Assembly: GCF_019492055.1 (NCBI RefSeq)
Contig: NZ_JAICBX010000002.1
Location: 248,001 to 312,000, forward strand
Source: Flavimaribacter sediminis
Lineage (GTDB): Bacteria; Pseudomonadota; Alphaproteobacteria; Rhizobiales; Rhizobiaceae
DNA: 64,000 nt
Direction of reading: 5' to 3'
The stretch's first letter is position 1; each line of letters opens with the position of its first letter. Position numbers and translations under genes: made by a program. Under the pieces are notes generated by a model. It did no database searches. It was not told the origin of the DNA and saw only the letters and a program-made list of their open reading frames with translations. This document shows positions 55,880-64,000 of the stretch, in pieces.

Positions 55880-57568
55880 ATGGCTCATTTCCCGTTGACT
55901 GCTTCACGATCCGCGCGCAGCGGCGCAGCCCTGCCCGTTCTGGCGTTTGTCATTTCGGTCTTCGTCCTCATTCCCGTCATCGCGCTGTTCGTCATCGCCC
56001 TGACCGGATCGTCACAGGACTGGCCGCACCTGATCCGTTATGTAATTCCGCAGTCGATCTGGACGACGGTTCTTCTGCTCTCGGGCGTCGCGGTCCTGTC
56101 GGGCTCGATGGGGATTCTTTCGGCCTGGCTCGTCGTCTCCTGCGACTTCCCGTTTCGCCGGTTGCTTTCCTGGGCGCTCGTCCTGCCGTTTGCTGTTCCG
56201 ACCTATCTCGCCGCTTACGCCTATGTCGAATTCCTCGACTATACAGGCCCCGTCCAAAGCGCGATCCGGGCGATATTCGGATACACGTCAGGCTCGGAGT
56301 ACAGCTTTCCGGAAGCGCGATCGCTCTGGGGTGCAGCGATGATCCTCTCTTTCGTCCTGTATCCCTATGTCTACCTGACCTGCCGGGCCGTCTTCCTTAT
56401 GCAGGGCAAGGCCGCTGTCGACGTCGCCCGGACTTTGGGCGTCGGGCGGTTTGGCGCGTTTTTTCGCGTGCAACTGCCGATGGCGCGCCCTGCGCTCGCT
56501 ATCGGCACAACGCTCACGCTCATGGAATCCCTGAACGATATCGGCGCTGTGGAGTATCTGGGCGTCAACACGCTTACGTTCTCGATCTACGACACATGGC
56601 TTAATCGCGGCAGCCTCGCCGGCGCCGCCCAGATCGCCTGCGCGATGCTGATCATCGCCTTCGGATGCGTCGTCTTCGAACGATGGGCGCGCAGACGCCA
56701 GCGCTTCAGCGTGACGCGCACCACCGGAGCCGTTTTCGACACGGTTCCGCAAAAATTGACAGGCCCCGCCGCGTGGGCGGCGACTGCCGCTTGCGCGCTG
56801 CCTGTTCTTGCAGGCTTTGGAATTCCGGTCTACGTGCTCGGCGGTTTCGCCCTGAAAAGACTGGAGCAGTTTGCCGGCGAGCGCCTCTACTCCGCACTGT
56901 TCGACAGTCTTTACGTCTCAACTGTCACCACGCTCATCACCGTTGCGATGGCGTTCGTCATCGCCTATGCGGCGCGCGTATCCGGCAGCAGGATCGTCGC
57001 CTATACAGGCCGTATCGCTTCCTTCGGCTACGCCATTCCCGGAACCGTGCTGGCGCTCGGCGTGCTGGTTCCCCTGGCGGGTCTGGACAATCTGATCAAT
57101 CTGGCTTCCGAACGGATGTTCGGCATGCATGTCGGATTGCTTCTGACGGGATCGGGCGCCGCCATCATCTACGCCTGCAGCATCCGTTTCCTGACAATGG
57201 CGGAAGGATCGGTGGACGCAGGGTTCCAGAAGCTCTCGCCCAATCTCGACATGGCGGCGCGAACCCTCGGGCGAAACCGGAGCCAGACATTTGTTTCCGT
57301 GCTCCTGCCGATGATGCGTCCGGCGGCGATGACCGCCGCGCTTCTGGTGTTCGTCGACACGATGAAGGAACTGTCGGCAACGCTGCTTCTCAGACCCTTC
57401 AACTTCAACACGCTGGCGACACTGGTCTATGAAGATGCGTCAAGGGCGCGCGTTGAGGACGCCGCGCCTGCGGCGCTGATCATTATGCTGGTCGGCATCC
57501 TTCCCGTCATCCTGATTTCCAGGACGGCGATAAGGCGGCCTTCCGGCGCTCCGCTTTACAGAGGTTGA
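55880..57568 (+). CDS. Iron(III)-type ABC transporter permease (FbpB-like), orphan
   Basis: This 562-residue protein is a fused ABC permease with two BPD_transp_1 domains and about 12 helices. Each half carries an EAA-type loop (VARTLGVGRFGAFFRVQLPMARPALA near 180; AARTLGRNRSQTFVSVLLPMMRPA near 460). This layout is typical of FbpB/SfuB ferric-iron permeases. Neither the binding protein nor the ATPase is adjacent, so it works with subunits coded elsewhere. Its 3' end overlaps the convergent RND gene by 13 bases. The iron specificity is inferred from the family. Confidence 0.88.
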   Translation: MAHFPLTASRSARSGAALPVLAFVISVFVLIPVIALFVIALTGSSQDWPHLIRYVIPQSIWTTVLLLSGVAVLSGSMGILSAWLVVSCDFPFRRLLSWALVLPFAVPTYLAAYAYVEFLDYTGPVQSAIRAIFGYTSGSEYSFPEARSLWGAAMILSFVLYPYVYLTCRAVFLMQGKAAVDVARTLGVGRFGAFFRVQLPMARPALAIGTTLTLMESLNDIGAVEYLGVNTLTFSIYDTWLNRGSLAGAAQIACAMLIIAFGCVVFERWARRRQRFSVTRTTGAVFDTVPQKLTGPAAWAATAACALPVLAGFGIPVYVLGGFALKRLEQFAGERLYSALFDSLYVSTVTTLITVAMAFVIAYAARVSGSRIVAYTGRIASFGYAIPGTVLALGVLVPLAGLDNLINLASERMFGMHVGLLLTGSGAAIIYACSIRFLTMAEGSVDAGFQKLSPNLDMAARTLGRNRSQTFVSVLLPMMRPAAMTAALLVFVDTMKELSATLLLRPFNFNTLATLVYEDASRARVEDAAPAALIIMLVGILPVILISRTAIRRPSGAPLYRG

Positions 57569-60500
57569 GCGGTTTCTTCCTTCGCCGCGACCCGCCGATC
57601 CTCAGGCGTCTCGGCGGGAGCGCCGAAATCCTTGCGTGAAATGAAGGTGTAGAACATCGGCACCACGAACAGGGTGAATGCCGTTCCGATGAGAATTCCC
57701 GTGAAGATCACCAGTCCCATGGAATAACGCGCCGCTGCCCCCGCGCCTTCGGCGACTATCAGCGGCGCGACGCCCAGCGCCATGGCGGCTGTCGTCATGA
57801 GAATCGGACGCAGCCGCACCTTCGCGGAGGCGACGATCGCCTCGCGACGCGACAAGCCGTTTTCCCGGCGCTGCTGATTGGCGAACTCGACGAGCAGGAT
57901 TCCGTGCTTGGTGATCAACCCGACCAGCGTGATGAGGCCCACCTGCGTGTAGATGTTGAGCGTACCAAGCCCGATATTGAGCGGGATGATCGCCCCGAAT
58001 ATCGACAGCGGCACCGACATCAGGATGATGAACGGATCTCGAAAACTCTCGAACTGCGCGGCCAGAACCAGATAGATGATGATAACGGCCAGAACGAAAG
58101 CGATAAGGATCGTGTTGCCTTCCGTTTTCTCCAACCGGGACTGGCCCGAATAGTCGATAAAGAAGCCTTCCGGCAGCAGCGGCCGGGCGATCTCCTCGAT
58201 CAACGCCAACCCTTCGCCGGTGGTAACGCCCGGAAGCGGCAGGGCCGAAATCGTCGCCGCATTCAGCTGGTTGAACTGTTCGATCGCCGCCGGCGACGCA
58301 TTCGTCGAAACCTTGATGACCGCCGACAACGGAACCATGTCGCCGGTGATGCTGCGGACAAAATACTGTCCGACCGCTTCCGGATTGTTTCGGTAGCGTT
58401 CGGGCACCTGCATGATGATGTCGTAGCTGTTGGACTCGCGATCGAACTGCGCAATCGAGCCGCCGCCAACAAGCAGCCCGAGCGTCGTGCCGATGTCGCT
58501 GATCGGAAGATTGAGCGAAGCCGCGCGGTCCCGGTCGATCGTGACCGTGACTTCCGGTGCGTCATAGGCCAGCGAGTTCTGGACGACGATGAAACGCCCG
58601 GACGCCATCGCCTCCTGCTTGATCTGCTCGGCGACCTCGTAGACCTGGCTCGGATCCCCGATCGACTGGATCACCACGGAAATCGGCAGGCCGCCGCCTG
58701 ATCCCGGCAGGGACGGTGGTGAAAAGACCAAAGCCTCGACCCCGGCGACCTTTGACAGCCGCGCCTGAATATCGGCCTGGATCTCCTTTTGCGACCGCTC
58801 GCGTTCGCTCCAGTCCTTGAAGCTCCAGACGGCGATCGCGCTGTTGGTTTGTCCGGAGAAGCCGACGATCTGGAAGTCCTTGTCGAGTTCTGGAATATCC
58901 TTCGTCAGTTCACGAATCTGGTCGGCGTAGAGGTCGGTGTATTCGCTCGTTGCATAACGCGGCGCGTTGATCAGGGCGAACAGGGCGCCGGCGTCCTCTT
59001 CGGGCGCGAGTTCGCTCGATGTCTTGGTGAACATGAAGACCGTGACGCCGACCAGAGCAATGACAACGAGCAGCGTGACCGGACGATATTTCAGAGACCC
59101 GTCGACAAGCCGCTCATAGCGATCGGAAATCCATTCGAAACAGCGGTCGACGAAATTGGCGAACCTGCTCTGTTGTCCGGCTTTCAGAAGGCGCGCGCTC
59201 ATCATCGGCGTGATCGTCAGGGCGACGATGCCGGAAATGATCACCGCGCCCGCAAGCGTCAAGGCGAATTCCCGGAACAGAGCGCCTGTCAAACCGCCTG
59301 TGAAGGCCAGCGGCGCGAACACCGCGGCAAGCGTGATCGTCATGGCGATGACGGCGGATGAAATCTCCTGCATGCCGGTAAAGGCGGCCTGCATGGGCGA
59401 CAGGCCTTCTTCGATATGACGATGAATGTTCTCGACCACCACGATCGCGTCGTCGACCACCAAGCCGATCGCCAGCACCATGGCCAGCAACGAAAGCAGG
59501 TTGAGCGAATAACCCATCATCAGAAGAAGGAAACAAACGCCGATGAGAGACAGAGGAATGGTCACAACCGGCATGAGCACCGATCGGAATGAACCCAGGA
59601 ACAGCAAGATTACGACGATCACGATGATCACGGCTTCGCCAATGGTCTTGAAGACCTCCTCGATCGAGGCGCTGATCGTCTCGGTCGAATCGTAGACCAG
59701 GGCGATCGACATGCCTTCCGGCAGGCTTGCCTGAATCGTCGGCAATTCTTCAATGACTGCAGACGCCGTGTCGAGTGGATTGGCTGCCGGCGTCTGGTAG
59801 ATGCCGATGAATGTGCCGCCCTGACCGTTGATGTTAACGATGGTGTCTTTGCTTTCGGCGCCGAGTTCGACCTCGGCGACATCGCGCAGCCGTACGACCT
59901 TTCCGTCTTCCGACTTCACCGGCAGTTCGGAAAAGGCCTCCTCGGTCTGCAACGTCGATCTCAGGGTAATGGAATAGGCGACATATTCATTTTCTGTCTT
60001 GCCGGGCGCTGAAAGGAAATTAGACGCGTTGATGGCGGCGAGAACTTCCGAAGCTGTGATGCTGTGGGCGGCGAGTTTTACGGGGTCGATCCAGACTCTC
60101 ATCGTATAGTCCGCGGCGCCAAGGATCTGGACGTCCGCAACGCCCCTGACCGTCGACATTCGGGGCCTGATGACCCGCTTGATGTACTCGGTCAACTGTT
60201 CCGAAGTCATGTTCGGATTCTGCATGGACAGATACATCAGGGCGAAGGTCTGGCCCGTTCCCTTGACAATCGTCGGGTCTCGCGCATCCGCTGGAAGATC
60301 GCCGCGCACCTGTTGCACCTTGGAGAGCACCTCCGTAAGGGCGACGTCGGGATTTGAGCCGAGGCGCATGTGCACCGTGACGATGCTCGTCGACAGCAGG
60401 CTTTGAGACGTAACGTAGTCGATGTTTTCGGTCGTCGCGACGGCGGCTGCGACCGGGGCGCTGATGAAGCCCTGGACGAGATCGGGACTTGCGCCCGGAT

Positions 60501-60651
60501 AGACCGTGGTAATGGTGATGACGGTTTCCTCGACCTCGGGATATTCACGGATCTGCAGGTTGAAGATGCCCTGGAATCCGAGAATGAGGATGAGAAACGC
60601 CAGAACCGTCGAGAGAACCGGACGCTGTATGAATATGTTCGAGAAATTCAT
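57556..60651 (-). CDS. RND efflux pump inner-membrane transporter (HAE1/AcrB-like)
   Basis: This 1031-residue proton-driven trimeric exporter has 12 helices and two large periplasmic loops. It begins MNFSNIFIQRPVLSTVLAFLILILGFQGI and contains the TM4 acidic pair in GLVVDDAIVVVENIHRHIEEG near 400-420, which forms the proton relay, and LVGLITKHGILLVEFANQQR near 925. The gene overlaps the adaptor gene by four bases (ATGA), so the two are translationally coupled. No outer-membrane factor is present, so TolC-type export is supplied from elsewhere. The pumped compound is unknown. Confidence 0.95.
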   Translation of the reverse strand: MNFSNIFIQRPVLSTVLAFLILILGFQGIFNLQIREYPEVEETVITITTVYPGASPDLVQGFISAPVAAAVATTENIDYVTSQSLLSTSIVTVHMRLGSNPDVALTEVLSKVQQVRGDLPADARDPTIVKGTGQTFALMYLSMQNPNMTSEQLTEYIKRVIRPRMSTVRGVADVQILGAADYTMRVWIDPVKLAAHSITASEVLAAINASNFLSAPGKTENEYVAYSITLRSTLQTEEAFSELPVKSEDGKVVRLRDVAEVELGAESKDTIVNINGQGGTFIGIYQTPAANPLDTASAVIEELPTIQASLPEGMSIALVYDSTETISASIEEVFKTIGEAVIIVIVVILLFLGSFRSVLMPVVTIPLSLIGVCFLLLMMGYSLNLLSLLAMVLAIGLVVDDAIVVVENIHRHIEEGLSPMQAAFTGMQEISSAVIAMTITLAAVFAPLAFTGGLTGALFREFALTLAGAVIISGIVALTITPMMSARLLKAGQQSRFANFVDRCFEWISDRYERLVDGSLKYRPVTLLVVIALVGVTVFMFTKTSSELAPEEDAGALFALINAPRYATSEYTDLYADQIRELTKDIPELDKDFQIVGFSGQTNSAIAVWSFKDWSERERSQKEIQADIQARLSKVAGVEALVFSPPSLPGSGGGLPISVVIQSIGDPSQVYEVAEQIKQEAMASGRFIVVQNSLAYDAPEVTVTIDRDRAASLNLPISDIGTTLGLLVGGGSIAQFDRESNSYDIIMQVPERYRNNPEAVGQYFVRSITGDMVPLSAVIKVSTNASPAAIEQFNQLNAATISALPLPGVTTGEGLALIEEIARPLLPEGFFIDYSGQSRLEKTEGNTILIAFVLAVIIIYLVLAAQFESFRDPFIILMSVPLSIFGAIIPLNIGLGTLNIYTQVGLITLVGLITKHGILLVEFANQQRRENGLSRREAIVASAKVRLRPILMTTAAMALGVAPLIVAEGAGAAARYSMGLVIFTGILIGTAFTLFVVPMFYTFISRKDFGAPAETPEDRRVAAKEETAQPL

Positions 60652-61799
60652 TCGGCGTCCGTATTCCCGGTAGCGACTACGCCGGGATTGATGGCGTTGT
60701 CCACTGTTACCGTTGCACCGTTGGAAAGCCGGTTCTGCCCAGCCGTGACGACCGTGTCGCCTGCTGAAACGCCTTCTGCAATCTCGACCCAGCCGCGACT
60801 GCGACGGCCGGGTTTGACAAAGATCTGTTTGGCGATCAATCGGGCTGGCGCATCCCCTTCGGCCCCAGCCGCATCACCGTCTGCATCTTCGGCGTTGCTG
60901 ACGCGATAGACATAGTCTCCATAAAGACTTGTGATCAGCGCCGTCTGCGGAATGGCAAGAATATTCTCTTCTTCAGGAAGCTTGACCCTGACCTGTACGA
61001 ACTGACCGGGATTGAGCTTTCCATCCGGATTGGTGATGATTGCCCGCACGGAAACCATGCGTGTGACGGGGTCAACTTTCGGATCGATGCCGGTGATCGA
61101 ACCGGTGAACGGCATGTCGTCGGCGGTTATTCCAAAGACTACATTCTGCCCGATCTCGAGATCGTCGAAACGCTGCTCGGGAACAGTGAAGTCCACCCGC
61201 ATCGTGTCGAGATCCTGAAGCGTCGCGATCACCGTGCCGGGCGATACATATTGGCCTGGATCGACGCGCGGGATACCGGTGGTTCCGGAAAACGGAGCCT
61301 TGACCTGTTTCTGGTCGAGCACGGCCTGGGCCTTTGTCGACAAAGCCGCCGACACTGCTGCTGTGGCCTGGGCGTTTGTGACGCTGACTTGCGAATTGAC
61401 GCCGCGTTCGCGCAATTGCTGGACGCGTTCCAGGGTTTGCCTGTCGAGAGCGGCTTGCGCCTCGACCGAATTCAGGTCCGCCCGCTGAACGTCGTCGTCA
61501 AGCTGGACAAGCACAGTGCCCTTTTCTACGTGCTGGTTTGCGTCGAAAAGAATATCGCGCACCACGCCGGTGGTTTCGACTGTCAGATCGACGCCCTTGG
61601 ACGCTCCGACCGTACCTATGGCCATGATTCCCGGATTCCAGGTAACCGGTTCGACCTCCATGGTCGAAACGGTCACGGGAGGCGCCTGCATGTTCGCAAA
61701 AAACTGCTCGATCGCCTGATCGCGAAACATGTTGAAGCCGACGATGCCGCCGACGACGATCGCAAGCAGGATGATGGCAATGATGAAACGCTTGATCAC
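60648..61799 (-). CDS. RND efflux pump periplasmic adaptor subunit
   Basis: This is the membrane-fusion protein of the pump. From GTG 61799 the protein has 383 residues with an N-terminal membrane anchor (VIKRFIIAIILLAIVVGG), a lipoyl/barrel-sandwich segment (TVETTGVVRDILFDANQHVEKGTVLVQLDD) and an alpha-hairpin near 110-165. The second barrel-sandwich half is SGTTGIPRVDPGQYVSPG. The longer frame to 61904 would include the promoter and operator, so GTG 61799, with AGAGG six bases upstream, is preferred. It is the first gene of the pump operon and is divergent from tetR. Confidence 0.92.
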   Translation of the reverse strand: MIKRFIIAIILLAIVVGGIVGFNMFRDQAIEQFFANMQAPPVTVSTMEVEPVTWNPGIMAIGTVGASKGVDLTVETTGVVRDILFDANQHVEKGTVLVQLDDDVQRADLNSVEAQAALDRQTLERVQQLRERGVNSQVSVTNAQATAAVSAALSTKAQAVLDQKQVKAPFSGTTGIPRVDPGQYVSPGTVIATLQDLDTMRVDFTVPEQRFDDLEIGQNVVFGITADDMPFTGSITGIDPKVDPVTRMVSVRAIITNPDGKLNPGQFVQVRVKLPEEENILAIPQTALITSLYGDYVYRVSNAEDADGDAAGAEGDAPARLIAKQIFVKPGRRSRGWVEIAEGVSAGDTVVTAGQNRLSNGATVTVDNAINPGVVATGNTDAE

Positions 61800-61881
61800 G
61801 GGAACCTCTGCGTGGACGAAGATCAGATGACATTGGCCCGTGACGGTGACAGGCGAATAGTGTCCAGCTCCATATTTACTG

Positions 61882-61897
61882 TACCGTCTGGACGGTA
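61882..61897. promoter_or_regulatory. Candidate TetR operator of the RND pump
   Basis: TACCGTC-TG-GACGGTA is a palindrome with seven-base arms and a two-base centre. On the minus strand it lies just after a perfect TTGACA (61904-61899), so it fills the spacer between -35 and -10 of the pump promoter. Repressor bound there would block transcription. Confidence 0.62.
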
Positions 61898-61938
61898 ATG
61901 TCAAATGGATTTACTATCACTAGATAGAGAGGAATTGA

Positions 61939-62499
61939 ATGTCCGGCAACAGACCGAGTTCGAGATCCAGGATACTGGCGGCGGCGGCGGCGCTTGCCCG
62001 CGACGCCGGTCCGGGCAAGCTTTCCCTCGACGCGGTCGCGGGGCGGGCCGGCGTTTCCAAGGGCGGGCTTCTCTACCATTTCCCATCCAAGGCCGCGCTG
62101 ATGACGGGCCTCGTGGAAGACTATATCGCCGAATTCGAAGCCAACCTTGATGAGGCGGTGACGCGGGACGATTCCGGAGAGGCCTTGATGAAGGCCTATG
62201 TCGCCATGTCCCTGAAATCGCTTGATGAAAAGCAGCCTCCCGCCTCCTGGATCTTCTCGGCCATGGCCGAAGATCCGGACTTCCTCGATCCGTTCAACGA
62301 CTTCCGGCGCAAACTTCTCCAACGCCTGCTTGCTGGATCGGCCGATCGAACAAGGACGCTCCTGGCTTACCTTGCGATCGAAGGAATGCACAGCTTGAAG
62401 CTGTTCGGAGCTGACCTGCTTTCGGGCGATGACCGGGATGCGATCGACGCCTATCTGCTGTCCGGGTCGACAGAAACGCCAGCCTCCCCGGAAGAATAA
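61939..62499 (+). CDS. TetR/AcrR family transcriptional regulator
   Basis: This 186-residue repressor is divergent from the RND pump genes. The N-terminal helix-turn-helix spans about 10-55, with LDAVAGRAGVSKGGLLYHFPSKAALM. The C-terminal ligand-binding region resembles the TetR_C group of small regulators (SLKSLDEKQPPASWIFSAMAEDPDF). GAGGAA lies just upstream of ATG 61939. It probably represses the pump operon and itself through the palindrome at 61882-61897. Confidence 0.92.
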   Translation: MSGNRPSSRSRILAAAAALARDAGPGKLSLDAVAGRAGVSKGGLLYHFPSKAALMTGLVEDYIAEFEANLDEAVTRDDSGEALMKAYVAMSLKSLDEKQPPASWIFSAMAEDPDFLDPFNDFRRKLLQRLLAGSADRTRTLLAYLAIEGMHSLKLFGADLLSGDDRDAIDAYLLSGSTETPASPEE

Positions 62500-62523
62500 A
62501 AAAAAGTGCGCCGAAGCGCACTT
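62500..62523 (-). terminator. Rho-independent terminator, minus strand, without an annotated gene upstream
   Basis: The stem AGTGCGC-CGAA-GCGCACT at 62505-62522 is preceded on the plus strand by eight A residues, so on the minus strand it is a strong stem with a T8 tail. No minus-strand protein gene lies to the right, which suggests an untranslated RNA. On the plus strand it follows tetR but lacks a T-run. Confidence 0.62.
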
Positions 62524-62836
62524 ATGAAATTTGCTGAAATGTAAAGCAGGCTTCGCCAAAAAGACCAACATCGCCTGAATTCGTGACTGAACGCCAAGAT
62601 GGGTCAGCCACGCGGACCATACGAAGGCGACCGTAAACGATTCCTTAACAAAGCTGATCAAATCGTAACCAACGGGCCGCCCTGTAAAGGTACGGTTAAT
62701 TTCTTGTTTACTTTCGATTAACCATAAAAAGCTCCGTCGCCGCAAAGCGCCGCCCTCGATTGCCTGACATTTGCTGCCTTCGGGTCGTCAGGCGATTATG
62801 TCCCACTAGGCATCTGATTTTCCTTTTTCCATAACT
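62524..62836. other. Intergenic region between tetR and the GntR gene; possible small RNA locus
   Basis: I see no credible protein gene. The plus strand has two near-consensus CtrA half-and-half sites (TAAA-N7-TTAAC at 62634-62649; TTAA-N7-TTTAC at 62696-62711) and TTAACCAT at 62718-62725. It also has an inverted repeat GCCTGAC (62762-62768)/GTCAGGC (62787-62793). The minus strand ends in a strong terminator at 62500, fitting a small RNA of perhaps 200 bases. Confidence 0.3.
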
Positions 62837-62851
62837 CGTGTATACATAACT
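62837..62851. promoter_or_regulatory. GntR operator, copy 1 (before the regulator gene)
   Basis: CGTGTATACATAACT, with the core palindrome TGTATACA, lies 43 bases before the GntR start codon. Its exact reverse complement is present before the LigM-like gene. FadR/FCD-type GntR proteins bind such TNGTNNNACNA-like dyads, so autoregulation is likely. Confidence 0.68.
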
Positions 62852-62893
62852 TCTGAAACTCGCAGAGAACAGACAACAGAGGAAACCGCGAGG

Positions 62894-63628
62894 ATGAGCC
62901 AGAACACGGCAGCCACCCACGCCGCGCGAACGGTCATAGAACTGCGTGAGAAGATCATTAACGGCCAACTCACCGGCGGAACGCGCCTGTTCGAAGTGCC
63001 GCTTGCTGAAGAATTGCAGATATCGCGAACGCCGCTGCGCGACGCCATGTCGAGATTGACCGAGGAAGGTCTTCTGGAACGGCTCAAGAATGGCGGCTTC
63101 GTCGTCCGGACCTTCACGATGGACGACGTCGTCGACGCCATTGAATTGCGCGGCGTCCTGGAAGGCACCGCGGCGCGTCTGGCGGCAGAGCGCGGCGCCC
63201 GGCAGGACCTCCAGTCACGCATGGACCATCTGGTTTCGGAACTCGACGATTGCTTCGGAGAATCCCGCGATACCGTGGATTTTGAGCGATACTCAGAGCT
63301 GAACGCCGAGTTTCACCAGGTTCTGGCGTCGCTGTCCGGCAGCGATATGGTCAAGCGGGAGGTGGAGCGTGTTTGCCGCCTGCCTTTCGCATCCCCCTCG
63401 GCCTTCCTGCCCGACCGGTCCGACATCGTGGCGTTCCGTCGCTCCCTGCAGGTGGCGCAGGAGCAGCACCGCGCGATAGCCGCAGCCATCGCCGCGCGCG
63501 AGGGCAGTCGCGCCGAACATCTGGCGCGCGAGCATGCGCGCACGGCAAGGCGCAATCTCGATTACGTGCTGAGACAGGAAGCAAGTCTCAGGGACCAGGT
63601 GCCGAGCCTGGCGATCGTCACCAACTGA
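62894..63628 (+). CDS. GntR family transcriptional regulator (FCD domain)
   Basis: This 244-residue protein has an N-terminal winged helix-turn-helix (about 10-75, AARTVIELREKIINGQLTGGTRLFEVPLAEELQISRTPLRDAMSRLTEEGLL) and a C-terminal FCD effector domain (about 90-225), as in FadR-type regulators of carboxylic or aromatic acid catabolism. The gene is followed 93 bases later by a LigM-like O-demethylase gene on the same strand. Matching 15-bp sites before both genes make it the likely regulator of that pathway. Confidence 0.93.
   Translation: MSQNTAATHAARTVIELREKIINGQLTGGTRLFEVPLAEELQISRTPLRDAMSRLTEEGLLERLKNGGFVVRTFTMDDVVDAIELRGVLEGTAARLAAERGARQDLQSRMDHLVSELDDCFGESRDTVDFERYSELNAEFHQVLASLSGSDMVKREVERVCRLPFASPSAFLPDRSDIVAFRRSLQVAQEQHRAIAAAIAAREGSRAEHLAREHARTARRNLDYVLRQEASLRDQVPSLAIVTN

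Positions 63629-64000
<372 letters not shown>

Overview
The window is GC-rich chromosomal DNA from an alphaproteobacterium, most likely a member of the Rhizobiales (Hyphomicrobiales). The evidence is a plant-type glutamate-cysteine ligase, a PdhS/CbrA-like sensor kinase, a phasin, a HrcA/CIRCE-controlled groESL operon, perfect TTAA-N7-TTAA (CtrA-type) sites, and a tRNA-His that lacks the G-1 residue and carries A73, a trait of this clade. Species cannot be read from the sequence. I see no integrase, transposase, phage gene or CRISPR array. Gene density is about 90 percent, and most genes are ordinary chromosomal genes.

Positions 1-16000 are mainly housekeeping: a truncated MATE exporter, a patatin phospholipase, rsmD-rluB, tadA, a lipoprotein, ileS, ribF with a HAD phosphatase, groES-groEL, a small exported protein, a glutathione transferase, a DoxX protein and two L,D-transpeptidases. 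Positions 16200-37400 carry tag, the hisS-hisZ-hisG operon, the glycolate oxidase operon glcD-glcE-(DUF4870)-glcF with a divergent LysR regulator, a class I amidotransferase, a LysE exporter, rsmE, gshA, a DUF937 protein, a DUF1127 protein with a divergent LysR regulator, xseA, mprF and a dehydrogenase.

Positions 37500-50700 are the most accessory part. A DctPQM TRAP importer is followed by a ThDP-dependent enzyme and a MetE-like zinc methyltransferase, which looks like a catabolic operon of unknown substrate. After tRNA-His come an aminotransferase and a tripartite tricarboxylate (TTT) importer whose TctA and TctB parts are fused. Then come an ATP-grasp protein of the TupA type, a Tat-exported intradiol-dioxygenase-like protein with one iron ligand apparently missing, and a bis-heme ferric-reductase-like membrane protein.

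Positions 50700-64000 hold a phasin with a candidate PhaR operator over its promoter, a very large PAS/histidine kinase with an acidic linker and a perfect 36-bp tandem duplication, a site-2 protease, an orphan iron-type ABC permease, and an RND efflux pump with a divergent TetR regulator and its likely operator. The window ends with a GntR regulator and the start of a LigM-type O-demethylase gene. The same 15-bp site lies in front of both genes.

The strongest leads for follow-up are the TRAP/ThDP/MetE-like operon, the Tat-dioxygenase/heme-membrane pair, the GntR operator pair, and the two perfect CtrA-type sites, which lie upstream of an L,D-transpeptidase and of the large kinase. Protein assignments rest on recognised motifs and family knowledge; no database search was possible.
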